Of a DNA stretch of 64,000 nt, positions 17,250 through 25,356 are shown piece after piece (the first letter of the stretch is position 1; each line of letters begins with the position of its first letter). The translations under genes were made by a program, and so were the position numbers. The notes under the pieces are model-generated. The model saw nothing but the letters and a program-made list of their open reading frames with translations, did not search any database and was not told the origin of the DNA. The DNA is taken from the NCBI GenBank assembly GCA_024508675.1, contig JANINQ010000005.1:310001-374000 (forward strand). The letters are read 5' to 3'. Source of the DNA: Afipia sp. GTDB taxonomy: Bacteria; Pseudomonadota; Alphaproteobacteria; Rhizobiales; Xanthobacteraceae.

Positions 17250-19058
17250 CTATCGCAGGACGTTCAGGAGATCCTGCGCCATCTGGTTCGCGGTGGTGAT
17301 GACCTTGGTGTTGGCCGAATAGGCCTGCTGCGTCACGATCAGCTTGGTGAACTCATCGGCGATGTCGCTGTTCGATCCTTCGAGCGCGGAGCCGGTGATG
17401 GTGCCGCCCTTGCCGAAGATCGCCGGACCGGACTGGTCGGTCACCTGGAATGCGCCGCCGTCGATACGCTTGAGGAAGTTCGCGCCGTTGAATGTCGCGA
17501 GCACGATCTGCGCAAGATCGATGTTGCGGCCGTTCGAATAGTTGCCCACCACGCGGCCGTTGTCGCCGATCGAAACCGTCTGCAGCGAACCGGCGGGGAA
17601 GCCGTCCTGGTGAATGTCGTTCACCTGCGCATTGCCGTTGGCATCAGCGAAGGAGGTCAGGCCGCTGACGCCGAAGTTGACGGTGATGTCGCCGAGCGTG
17701 ATGCCGCTGATGGTCGGTGCGGTCAGCGTCACCGAAGCGATCGCCGGCGTGAGCTGGCCGTTCGCGCTGAAGGTGAAATCGGTGCCGACGTTCTGCCAGG
17801 CCGTCGCCGCGCCGGTAGCGTTCGGATCGACCTGATAGAACAGATTCCACTTGTCGGTGTGGCCGGGGCCAAGCGTCGACGAATCCATCTTGGCCCAGCG
17901 GAACTGGATGCTGACCGGCGAACCGGAGATGTCATAGCCGGTGGTCGCGCCGCCGGAAATCGACTCGGAGATGAAGGTTGCGGAATCGGAGCCGACCACC
18001 GTTCCGGCGCCGGCCGTGCCGCCACCCAGGCGATTGACAGCAACGGGGCCGGAGAAGCCGAGGGCCGCGAAGGCTGTCGCGTTGCTCGAGCTGACCGTGA
18101 GATTGTTCACGATGCCGGTATGCAGCACGACCGAACCGTTGGTCACGGTCGATGACAGCGACGAGTTGCCGCTCAGGCCGTCGATCTTGTCCAGCAGCTG
18201 ATCGACGGTGCTGTCGACAGGAATGTTATTGGCGTCGTCAAGGCCGCCCGAGGCGGTGAAGGTGATGGTGTTGCCGTTCACAGTGATGGTGTCACCGACC
18301 GCAAAGCTCACCGAGAGAGAGTTGGTGTTCGCGCCGCCCGACAGTGCGGTCGAACCGTTGATCTTGGTCGGGGTGGTCAGCGCGCTGTTGACCGATGCGC
18401 CGCTGGTGGCGTTGTCGAGATACGGCAGCGGCGGCGTGCCCACCGTGCTGGGATTGACCGTGAAGTCGCCGACGTTCAGCAGTTCAGAGCCCGGAATGGA
18501 TGTGTCGTGCTTGGTGGTCAGCGGATATGACGCGAGGTTGGCGCGATAGGTCACCGTGGTGGTCGGCTGCGCGGGCAGGAAGTCGCTGCCGAACTTCAGC
18601 ACCTGCGGGTTGCTGCCGGTGACGTTGCCGGTGGTCGGGTCGATCGGAATGCCTTCGAGGTAATAGCCCGAGCCGTTGACCAGATAGCCGTTCTTGTCGA
18701 GTGTGAAGTCGCCGCGCCGGGTATAATTGTCGACGCCGTTGAAGATCGGGTTGTTGTCGGTGAAGCTGCCGGGCTTCTGCACCACGAAGAAGCCGTCGCC
18801 GCTGATCGCCATGTAGGTGGAGACGGCGGCACTCTGCACGTCGCCCTGCACCGTGTTGGTTTCGCGCGAGGCGGTGGTAACGCTGCCCGCCTTCTGATCG
18901 TTCACGCCGGTTTCGGGAATGAGATCGAGGAAGCTGGTGTCGATGCGCTTGAACGCCGTGGTCTGCGAGTTCGCGATGTTGCCGGAGATGTTTTCCAGCG
19001 CATAGGATTGAGCACGAAGACCCGCGACGGACGTGGTGAGAGCTCCAAAGATACCCAT
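17250..19058 (-). CDS. flgE: FlgE, flagellar hook protein
   Basis: Hook subunit of 602 residues from the ATG at 19058. That start is preceded by GGAGAC and gives the family opening MGIFGALTTSVAGLRAQSY followed by NISGNIANSQTTAFKR; the upstream in-frame extension to 19208 is not hook-like. The C-terminus has the conserved EGSNSDIADEFTKLIVTQQ and AYSANTKVITTANQM segments. The central insertion is large, as in other alphaproteobacteria. It is the first gene of the flgE-flgK-flgL operon. Confidence 0.95.
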   Translation of the reverse strand: MGIFGALTTSVAGLRAQSYALENISGNIANSQTTAFKRIDTSFLDLIPETGVNDQKAGSVTTASRETNTVQGDVQSAAVSTYMAISGDGFFVVQKPGSFTDNNPIFNGVDNYTRRGDFTLDKNGYLVNGSGYYLEGIPIDPTTGNVTGSNPQVLKFGSDFLPAQPTTTVTYRANLASYPLTTKHDTSIPGSELLNVGDFTVNPSTVGTPPLPYLDNATSGASVNSALTTPTKINGSTALSGGANTNSLSVSFAVGDTITVNGNTITFTASGGLDDANNIPVDSTVDQLLDKIDGLSGNSSLSSTVTNGSVVLHTGIVNNLTVSSSNATAFAALGFSGPVAVNRLGGGTAGAGTVVGSDSATFISESISGGATTGYDISGSPVSIQFRWAKMDSSTLGPGHTDKWNLFYQVDPNATGAATAWQNVGTDFTFSANGQLTPAIASVTLTAPTISGITLGDITVNFGVSGLTSFADANGNAQVNDIHQDGFPAGSLQTVSIGDNGRVVGNYSNGRNIDLAQIVLATFNGANFLKRIDGGAFQVTDQSGPAIFGKGGTITGSALEGSNSDIADEFTKLIVTQQAYSANTKVITTANQMAQDLLNVLR

Positions 19059-19183
19059 TACATTGTCTCCAGCTTCAATCCGGGCGGCCCGCCGGTGCCA
19101 AGAGTCACGGCCGCAGTCGAAGAGGAGTTCGCAAACGTCGTGCCAACAGCGTTTGCTATGTAAAATCAACATCTTAAATGAAA

Positions 19184-19207
19184 TGCCCCGGTGCGATGAC
19201 CGGGGCA
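19184..19207 (-). terminator. Terminator downstream of msrB
   Basis: Perfect nine-base arms TGCCCCGGT/ACCGGGGCA with a six-base loop, followed on the minus strand by a T-rich stretch (tttcattt). Confidence 0.7.
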
Positions 19208-19241
19208 CAATTGCCTAGCGGGGCAAGAATTGCCGCGCGGC

Positions 19242-19754
19242 TCAGGTCGCCCCGCCCTCCGCCGGCTTGAACGTCAGCGCCAGCCCGTTCATGCAGTAAC
19301 GAAGTCCGGTGGGCTTCGGGCCGTCGTCGAACACATGGCCGAGATGGCCGCCACAGCGGCGGCACAGGGTCTCGGTGCGCACCATCATGAAGGTACGGTC
19401 GGTCTTCTCGACAATGGAGTTGGGCAGCGCCCGATAGAAGCTCGGCCAGCCGGTGCCGCTCTCGAACTTGGTCTCCGACGCGAACAGCGGCAGATCGCAT
19501 CCGGCGCAGGCAAAGGTGCCCTTGCGCTTTTCCTTGTTCAGCGGACTGGTGAAGGGCCGTTCGGTCCCCGCCTCGCGCAACACATTATACTGGGCGGGCG
19601 AAAGCTGCTTCTTCCACTCCTCCGGCGTCTTCTCGATCTCGAACTTCTCGGTGGATTTTTCGCCTGCGCTGGCGCTGCCGAGGCCAAGCCAGCGGAAGGC
19701 GGAAAACGCGGCGAGACTTGTCGCGGATGCAAGCAGGATACGGCGGTCGATCAT
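19242..19754 (-). CDS. msrB: Exported peptide-methionine (R)-S-oxide reductase MsrB
   Basis: Reduces methionine-R-sulfoxide in proteins. The 170-residue product from the ATG at 19754 (GGAGC ribosome-binding site) starts with a twin-arginine-like leader, [19 protein letters not shown], so it is probably exported. Two CxxC zinc pairs (CAGC and CRRC) and the catalytic RYCMN cysteine (C154) are present, as is GTGWPSFY. An in-frame ATG 14 codons upstream lacks a ribosome-binding site. Tat export is inferred; a lipid anchor is not indicated. Confidence 0.9.
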   Translation of the reverse strand: MIDRRILLASATSLAAFSAFRWLGLGSASAGEKSTEKFEIEKTPEEWKKQLSPAQYNVLREAGTERPFTSPLNKEKRKGTFACAGCDLPLFASETKFESGTGWPSFYRALPNSIVEKTDRTFMMVRTETLCRRCGGHLGHVFDDGPKPTGLRYCMNGLALTFKPAEGGAT

Positions 19755-19920
19755 GGTCAAAGCTCCGTGCACATCGGAAAACAGGCTGTCCATCACGATC
19801 TACGGTCCCTGTCGCCAAAAGTTACGGCATTGCGGTTCCGGCCTGCTCACTTTCACGCGAGCCGCAAGGCCCGTAACGGACATATGTCAGCAATAACCCC
19901 GGCCCGCCGGATTTATTCGC

Positions 19921-21327
19921 TCACGCGCCGGGCCCGCGGCGCTCGTCATGCATCGCCGCCGACGCATGCTGCCGCGCAATCGAAGCCTGAGCCTTGGCGG
20001 AGGCGATCCTCGCTTCGCGGGCGTATTCACGCGCCAGTTCCCGCTCCCGCGCGCGCTCCCTGAACCGCGACAGCGCACCGGCTGCGGCGGAATGGCTGCG
20101 CGTCCACATATCGATGGCTTGCCCTGCGATGCGTCCGGCCGATCCTCCGGCCCAGACCAGTTCGAACGGCGAGAACAGCCGCCAGCGGTCGTCGCCGGCG
20201 AGAATGCTCCGCGCCAGAAGCTGGCCACCCATCGCCGTCGTGTTCAGCCCCTGACGTCCGAAGCCGCTAAGCACCCACAGCCCCGGCTGAAGCTCGCCGA
20301 TCTGCGGCATGCCATGCACCGTCTGGCCGAACATGCCGTTCCAGCTGTCCGCGATGGTCACCAGTCCCAGTTCGGGGAAAGTCGCGGCAATGCGACTTTG
20401 AATGCGCTTCGCGTAACGCCGCGGATCGCCCTGCCATGTCGTCTCCGGGCTGGACCACAGCAGGCGGTCGCCATCGACGACGCGGAAATGATCGATGCCG
20501 TGGCTGTCGATCACCGATCCACGAAACACAACGGTGTGCAGGAGCTGCGTGCCGAGCGGCTCGGTCAATGCCGCATAGCGCCAGGTCGGCAACAGCGTCG
20601 CGGTCAGCCGCTGGCTCGGGGCGCCGAGATGCGCGTTGCCCGCGAGCACCACGGAGTCGCAGCGCAGTTTCGCGGACGGCGTGAACACGCGCTTGCGGAT
20701 GCCCGCGGGATCGATGCTGACCACCGGAGTATCCTCGAAGATCCGCACGCCCGCGCTCTCCGCAAGCGCCGCAAGACCGCGGACATAGGTCCGCGCGTCG
20801 ATCTGAAACGCTTTCGGAAAATGGATGGCGTGAAAGTAGCGATCGGTCTTCAGCACCTCCCGCACGCGGTCGGCCTGCCAGCCTTCGATCTCGGTGCCGA
20901 AATCCTCGCCCATCGTCTGCAACTGGCTGATGAGTTCGTCGCCCGCATCGACGTGCGAGACTTCCAGCGCGCCTTCGCTCAGCGCGATGCCTGGCATCGG
21001 CGCGGCGGTCGCGCGAACATAGTCGGCGCCCTCCTGCGCAAGCGTCCAGAGTTCACGCGCATCCTCGAAACCGACACGCTCGATCAGGTCGGAGGCCGGG
21101 ACACCGAATCCGGGCATCACGGTTCCAAGGTTATGGCTTGAAGCATTCCAGCCGATGGTGCGGCCCTCGAGCAGCGCCACGCTCGCGCCCTGCCGGGCCG
21201 ATTCAAGCGCCATGGTAAGGCCGGCCAGCCCTCCCCCGATCACGCAGATATCGACATCGAGATCGAAGGTCAGCCCCTGACGGACCGGCATGTCTGCGGA
21301 AATTTCAGAAGATTCGTCCATGCCCAT
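19921..21327 (-). CDS. FAD-dependent oxidoreductase, DAO family
   Basis: A 468-residue flavoenzyme with an N-terminal dinucleotide-binding motif (DICVIGGGLAGLTMALE) and the glycine-rich C-terminal FAD contact GFGRQGLNTTAMGG, fitting the D-amino-acid-oxidase/gamma-glutamylputrescine-oxidase superfamily. The substrate cannot be deduced. The last 60 residues form an unusual Arg/Ala/Glu-rich helical tail (RFRERARERELAREYAREAR) not expected in this family. The ATG at 21327 is preferred because the FAD motif then falls near residue 25; two nearby starts are possible. It is divergent from sixA. Confidence 0.8.
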   Translation of the reverse strand: MGMDESSEISADMPVRQGLTFDLDVDICVIGGGLAGLTMALESARQGASVALLEGRTIGWNASSHNLGTVMPGFGVPASDLIERVGFEDARELWTLAQEGADYVRATAAPMPGIALSEGALEVSHVDAGDELISQLQTMGEDFGTEIEGWQADRVREVLKTDRYFHAIHFPKAFQIDARTYVRGLAALAESAGVRIFEDTPVVSIDPAGIRKRVFTPSAKLRCDSVVLAGNAHLGAPSQRLTATLLPTWRYAALTEPLGTQLLHTVVFRGSVIDSHGIDHFRVVDGDRLLWSSPETTWQGDPRRYAKRIQSRIAATFPELGLVTIADSWNGMFGQTVHGMPQIGELQPGLWVLSGFGRQGLNTTAMGGQLLARSILAGDDRWRLFSPFELVWAGGSAGRIAGQAIDMWTRSHSAAAGALSRFRERARERELAREYAREARIASAKAQASIARQHASAAMHDERRGPGA

Positions 21328-21480
21328 GTTCCGGAAATCGCAGGCCGTGACACATTTGTTTTCTGGGTGTAACGGCACTCGCGCCCGTCACAGGTTCTGC
21401 GTAAGCTTGTACACTATTCGGAGCCGTGACGAGTGTCCCGTATCCGATGGTGACACTGTTTTCCTGAACGAGATGACGAT

Positions 21481-22014
21481 ATGCGCCGCCTGATCCTGCT
21501 TCGCCATGCCAAAACCGAGCGGGACGCCCCTTCCGGCAAGGATCATGATCGCCGTCTCGACGAGCGAGGGCATCATGACGGCGCGGAGATCGGCCGCTGG
21601 CTCGCGGCCGAGAACTATCGTCCCGACCTCGTGCTGGTGTCCGATGCCGCACGCGCGCAGGAGACCTGGGAACTGGTGCGCCCTGCGATACCATCCGCGC
21701 CCGCACGTCACCTGCCGGAATTGTACGGCGCCGATCCCTCGGAATTGCTGAGAGCCATTCACGGCACGGCGAAGGCCGATCCGAAGTGCCTGATGATCAT
21801 CGCGCACAATCCCGGCCTGCATGAACTTGCGCTGGCGCTGATCGCAGGCGGCGATGCGGCCGGACGGCGGGCGCTCGATGCCAACCTGCCGACCTCCGGC
21901 GTCGCCGTGATCGATTTCAAGATCGACGACTGGGACGACATCGGCTTCCGCGGCGGCCAGCTCGCGCGGTTTGCCAGTCCCAAACTGTTGAGAGAAGCGT
22001 CGGGCGAAGCATAA
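21481..22014 (+). CDS. sixA: SixA-type phosphohistidine phosphatase
   Basis: A small histidine phosphatase of 177 residues. The phosphate pocket is LILLRHAKTE at the N-terminus, with His8 the likely nucleophile, and IIAHNPGLHELAL carries the second histidine. The segment SDAARAQETW is also typical of SixA. SixA removes phosphate from histidine-containing phosphotransfer proteins in E. coli. An orphan Hpt protein is encoded at 34935, but a link between the two is speculative. Confidence 0.85.
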   Translation: MRRLILLRHAKTERDAPSGKDHDRRLDERGHHDGAEIGRWLAAENYRPDLVLVSDAARAQETWELVRPAIPSAPARHLPELYGADPSELLRAIHGTAKADPKCLMIIAHNPGLHELALALIAGGDAAGRRALDANLPTSGVAVIDFKIDDWDDIGFRGGQLARFASPKLLREASGEA

Positions 22015-22088
22015 CCTGCGGCACCGGCCGATCTTGCGTCCTGCCGCCGGGGACTTCATCGTCATCGCTCCAGCACATGGAGAGACCG

Positions 22089-22514
22089 ATGTTTCAGTCC
22101 ATCCTCGTCCCCATCGACCTTGCCGACACCGATCTCGCCAAGCCTGCCATCGAGACGGCGGCTTCGCTGTCGAAATCCTCGGGCGGTACGGTGCGGCTGG
22201 TGAATGTGATGCCGATCACGCCGGTGATGCTGGCGGAATATGTGCCGCCCGATTTCGACAGCCAGCAGCGGCAATCGGCGGAAGAAGCACTGGCCATCGT
22301 CGCGCGCGAATCGGGAATCGAGAGCCGGCGCATTTCGGTGGTCGTGCGGCAGGGCGGCATCTACCACGAGGTACTGGAGGAAGCTTCCAACATCGGCGCA
22401 GATCTGATCGTCATGACCTCGCATCGGCCTTCGATGCAGAGTTATTTTCTCGGCTCGAACGCCGGGCATGTCGTCCGCTATGCAAAATGCTCAGTGCTCG
22501 TAGTGCGGCACTAA
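22089..22514 (+). CDS. Universal stress protein, UspA family
   Basis: A 141-residue single-domain UspA protein: FQSILVPIDLADTDLAKPAIE at the start, a central VVVRQGGIYHEVLEEA helix and a C-terminal NAGHVVRYAKCSVLVVRH strand. The nucleotide-binding loop normally reads GxxG-x9-G(S/T); here the GS before NAGHVV is kept but the earlier glycines are replaced (SHRPSMQSYF), so ATP binding is doubtful. The ATG at 22089 follows GGAGAGACC. A start 4 codons upstream lies within that ribosome-binding site. Confidence 0.88.
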   Translation: MFQSILVPIDLADTDLAKPAIETAASLSKSSGGTVRLVNVMPITPVMLAEYVPPDFDSQQRQSAEEALAIVARESGIESRRISVVVRQGGIYHEVLEEASNIGADLIVMTSHRPSMQSYFLGSNAGHVVRYAKCSVLVVRH

Positions 22515-22662
22515 AGCAAATTTGATCACGCAGCCTTGCTTCTCTGCGGCTCGATTGTCGGCTATGGTCCGCGCGCCGCCAGTGATCCCCATCATCGGGC
22601 GGTAAGGTTTGGCCGGGCCGGCCAACGATGCCCGGCCGAGCTGAACTTCCAGGACGCACTCG

Positions 22663-23286
22663 TTAAGGCAAGACGTCCTTGGGCAGCGCATCGAGCGTGT
22701 AGTTGCGTGGCTGGTTACGGCGCATGAAGCCGCCGATCTGCCAGATAAACCAAGCCGCGAATCCTGTCAGAAACAGCGCACCGGCGAACTGCCCCGTGGT
22801 CAATGCACGGATCAGCAGGCCCAGCATCGCGATGCTGACAACGCCCAGCACAGCCAGCCCCGCCACATAGATCGCGCGATTGATGCCGACCACCAGCACA
22901 GCCTTGCTGCCGATGGCGGCAAGACGGCGATGCAGTTCGACGATGAAGGCGCGGTAGCCGTTGTCCTGCGGCGACATCAGCGCGACGGTATGCCAGGTGG
23001 TCGAATAGATCGTCACGCGCTCGCCGCGCGTATCCTCGATGTCGGCGCGAAACCGCCGCGACTGCATCGACACCGGACGATAGGACAGACGAATGGCCGC
23101 GATCTTCTCCAGCGGCCACACACCATGCTTGCCCTTCTCCTGCCAGGACAGCCCCTCGCCTGTGAGATCGAACTGCCAGGCGCTCCCGACCAGCGACGGC
23201 TTGAACGTATAATGCGAACCGTCGCCCGCGGCCTCAGGACCGCTCGCCTCACTGCGTTGCCCGGCACCGAACAATTGGGAGAACAT
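22663..23286 (-). CDS. Membrane protein of unknown function, PH-like N-terminus
   Basis: A 207-residue protein I cannot assign. Residues about 25-125 form a soluble beta-rich region (YTFKPSLVGSAWQFDLTGEGL, VWPLEKIAAIRLSYRP) that resembles a bacterial PH-like fold. Two hydrophobic helices follow (about residues 135-160 and 165-185). The C-terminus, RRNQPRNYTLDALPKDVLP, is short and probably cytoplasmic. It is transcribed divergently from the four-helix membrane protein gene, from which it is separated by 90 bases. Confidence 0.65.
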   Translation of the reverse strand: MFSQLFGAGQRSEASGPEAAGDGSHYTFKPSLVGSAWQFDLTGEGLSWQEKGKHGVWPLEKIAAIRLSYRPVSMQSRRFRADIEDTRGERVTIYSTTWHTVALMSPQDNGYRAFIVELHRRLAAIGSKAVLVVGINRAIYVAGLAVLGVVSIAMLGLLIRALTTGQFAGALFLTGFAAWFIWQIGGFMRRNQPRNYTLDALPKDVLP

Positions 23287-23376
23287 GAAAATCCTTCACA
23301 GCGAACTATCTTGCGGGGCTACAGAACGTTATCCTACAAGTCATAACAGCCTGCGCTCCTCGAACAAAACACCCTC

Positions 23377-23811
23377 ATGGCAAAACAAGCCTATTTCTCG
23401 CGCCACATCGTCCTTGCCGGATCGATCCTGTTCGGCGTGCTGCTTGCGCTCGGCATCCACATCATCATCCAGCGCTTCAATCTCAATCTCGGCGACCTGT
23501 GGCGGAGCGACGTGCCGGAATTGATCCCCGCACGCGCGGCGCTGGCATGGTGGCTGATCAGCGCGGTGGCGTTTCTTGCAGGCTTCATTTCGGCGTCGCT
23601 GATGAACAGCGCGGTCTCCGGCCGCATGTCGCTGCGCCTGCGCCAATTCCTGATCGCCGTCGGCGTCATCATGCTGGCGGCGGCGGGACAGGCAGCCTCC
23701 GCGCCGAGCCCGATCCCGACCCTCTCCGGAGCACTGGCCGGCTTCGCCGCGCTGGGCCTTGGCGCAATCATGGCGCTCTGCGGCGCACAGTTCGCGCTGC
23801 GCCGGAGCTGA
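23377..23811 (+). CDS. Small integral membrane protein, unknown function
   Basis: A 144-residue protein with about four hydrophobic helices (around residues 10-30, 55-75, 88-105 and 115-140), separated by a short polar loop (NLNLGDLWRSDVPE). No family motif was recognised. The ATG at 23377 follows a weak A-rich leader. It stands alone on the plus strand; a hairpin 180 bases downstream may end the transcript. Confidence 0.6.
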   Translation: MAKQAYFSRHIVLAGSILFGVLLALGIHIIIQRFNLNLGDLWRSDVPELIPARAALAWWLISAVAFLAGFISASLMNSAVSGRMSLRLRQFLIAVGVIMLAAAGQAASAPSPIPTLSGALAGFAALGLGAIMALCGAQFALRRS

Positions 23812-24196
23812 TACGCAAACATCGCGCGTCACCCGTTGACGCGGCCTTTTGCCTCATGGCCCTGCGAAGCATCAAGTCTCTCCGCAGCGCTGGTCGATGG
23901 TCCGGAAAATCCAATCCCACCTATCGATATCGGCGATAGACGTGACAGCCATGCATAGGCTTTCAAACAGCGCGCTTATTCCCCACATAACGGAAGCCGG
24001 ATCGCCCAGATCCGGCTGAATGTGAAGCGCAGATGACGGCCCTTGGGCCTTGATTTTCCGGCGTTAACCGCCATTCGCGTTGCACAACCACCCTATTTTC
24101 CACGCGCCGGATTTCGCGTATGAGTACCGCCGCAGCCGCTTGCTCACTGTCGCCTCAATCGGCTTCTATATATTTCGCGCCCTGCCGGGAGGACGA
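23812..24196. other. Intergenic region upstream of the YbhN-like gene
   Basis: These 385 bases hold no supported gene. An in-frame extension of the next ORF begins at a TTG (24080) but lacks a ribosome-binding site and coding character. The only clear structure is the hairpin at 23995-24017. Confidence 0.5.
23995..24017 (+). terminator. Perfect hairpin, possible terminator
   Basis: AGCCGGATC and GATCCGGCT pair perfectly around a five-base loop. No T-run follows, so rho-independent activity is uncertain. Confidence 0.35.
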
Positions 24197-25258
24197 ATGC
24201 AACAATTGTTGAGCACGCTCGGGCGTGTTTTCAGGGAACGAATTGGCTGGAAACGGGTCGGGATTCTCGCCAGCCTGATCATCGTGACCATCGCGATCAT
24301 GCATCTGTTCCGCACCCTCAAGGGCGTGGACACGGCGATGGTTTTGACCGCGCTCGCCGAGAAGTCGCAAGGCCAGATCGCCATGGCCGCGCTGTGCGTT
24401 CTGTGCGCGTTCTTCACCCTGACATTCTACGATCTGTTCGCACTCCGCACGATTGGCAAGATGCATGTGCCCTATCGCATCGCCGCGCTGTCGAGCTTCA
24501 CCAGTTACACCATCGGCCACAATATCGGCGCCACGGTTTTCACCGGCGGCGCGATCCGTTTTCGCATTTATTCCGACTGGGGACTGACCGCGATCGATGT
24601 GGCAAAAATCTGTTTCATCTCCGGCCTGACCTTCTGGCTCGGCAACACCTTCGTGCTCGGCATCGGCATGATCTGGCATCCGGCGGCCGCGTCGTCGATC
24701 GATCTCCTGCCCGAAAGCATCAACCAGTTGATCGGCGTCGGCCTGCTCGCGGGCATCGCCGCCTATCTGGCCTGGATCGCCACCGGCAAGGGCCGCCGCA
24801 AGCTCGGCAAGGACGGCTGGAAAGTTCACCTGCCATCTGCGCCGCTGACCGTGCTGCAGATCGTGATCGGTGTTATCGATCTCGGCTTCTGCGCGCTGGC
24901 GATGTATCTGCTGGCGCCCTCCAGCCCCGACCTCGACTTCGTGACGCTGTCGGTCGTCTTCATTCTCGCCACGCTGCTCGGCTTCGCCAGCCACGCGCCC
25001 GGCAGCCTCGGCGTGTTCGACGCGGCAATGCTGGTGGGTCTGCCGATGCTGGGCAAGGAACAGTTGCTGGCCTCGCTGCTGGTGTTCCGCATCCTCTATT
25101 TCCTGATCCCCTTCGCCACCTCGATCACCATCATGGGCATCCGGGAATTGTGGCTGAGCGTGATCCAACCCTGGCAGCAGAGCCGCAAGCTGCGGCCCGC
25201 GCCCGCTGTCGCGCAGTCGTCACAACAGCAGCAGCCTCCCAAGCAGGCGGCGGAGTAA
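24197..25258 (+). CDS. Lysylphosphatidylglycerol-synthase-like membrane protein (YbhN/UPF0104 type)
   Basis: A 353-residue polytopic protein matching the transmembrane domain family of MprF/LPG synthases: about eight hydrophobic helices with conserved SSFTSYTIGHNIGATVFTGG and ASHAPGSLGVFDAAML segments. No C-terminal aminoacyl-transferase domain is present, so it is a flippase-like or transport-like member and not a full lysyl-PG synthase. The ATG at 24197 is chosen for its GGGAGGAC ribosome-binding site. The next gene starts 98 bases downstream. Confidence 0.78.
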   Translation: MQQLLSTLGRVFRERIGWKRVGILASLIIVTIAIMHLFRTLKGVDTAMVLTALAEKSQGQIAMAALCVLCAFFTLTFYDLFALRTIGKMHVPYRIAALSSFTSYTIGHNIGATVFTGGAIRFRIYSDWGLTAIDVAKICFISGLTFWLGNTFVLGIGMIWHPAAASSIDLLPESINQLIGVGLLAGIAAYLAWIATGKGRRKLGKDGWKVHLPSAPLTVLQIVIGVIDLGFCALAMYLLAPSSPDLDFVTLSVVFILATLLGFASHAPGSLGVFDAAMLVGLPMLGKEQLLASLLVFRILYFLIPFATSITIMGIRELWLSVIQPWQQSRKLRPAPAVAQSSQQQQPPKQAAE

Positions 25259-25356
25259 TTCCGCGCACAAAGATGTGGCTTGTGGGGGACATGGAACGTG
25301 CTTTACGTTCCCGGCGCGCCCCACATTTTAGCCTTATCCGTCGGCTTCAAAACAGC

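Noticed and set aside
24394-25356. N-terminal extension of the SGNH hydrolase frame (start at 24394)
   Set aside because: It lies out of frame over the YbhN-like gene and gives an Arg/His-rich sequence; the signal peptide at 25357 marks the true start.
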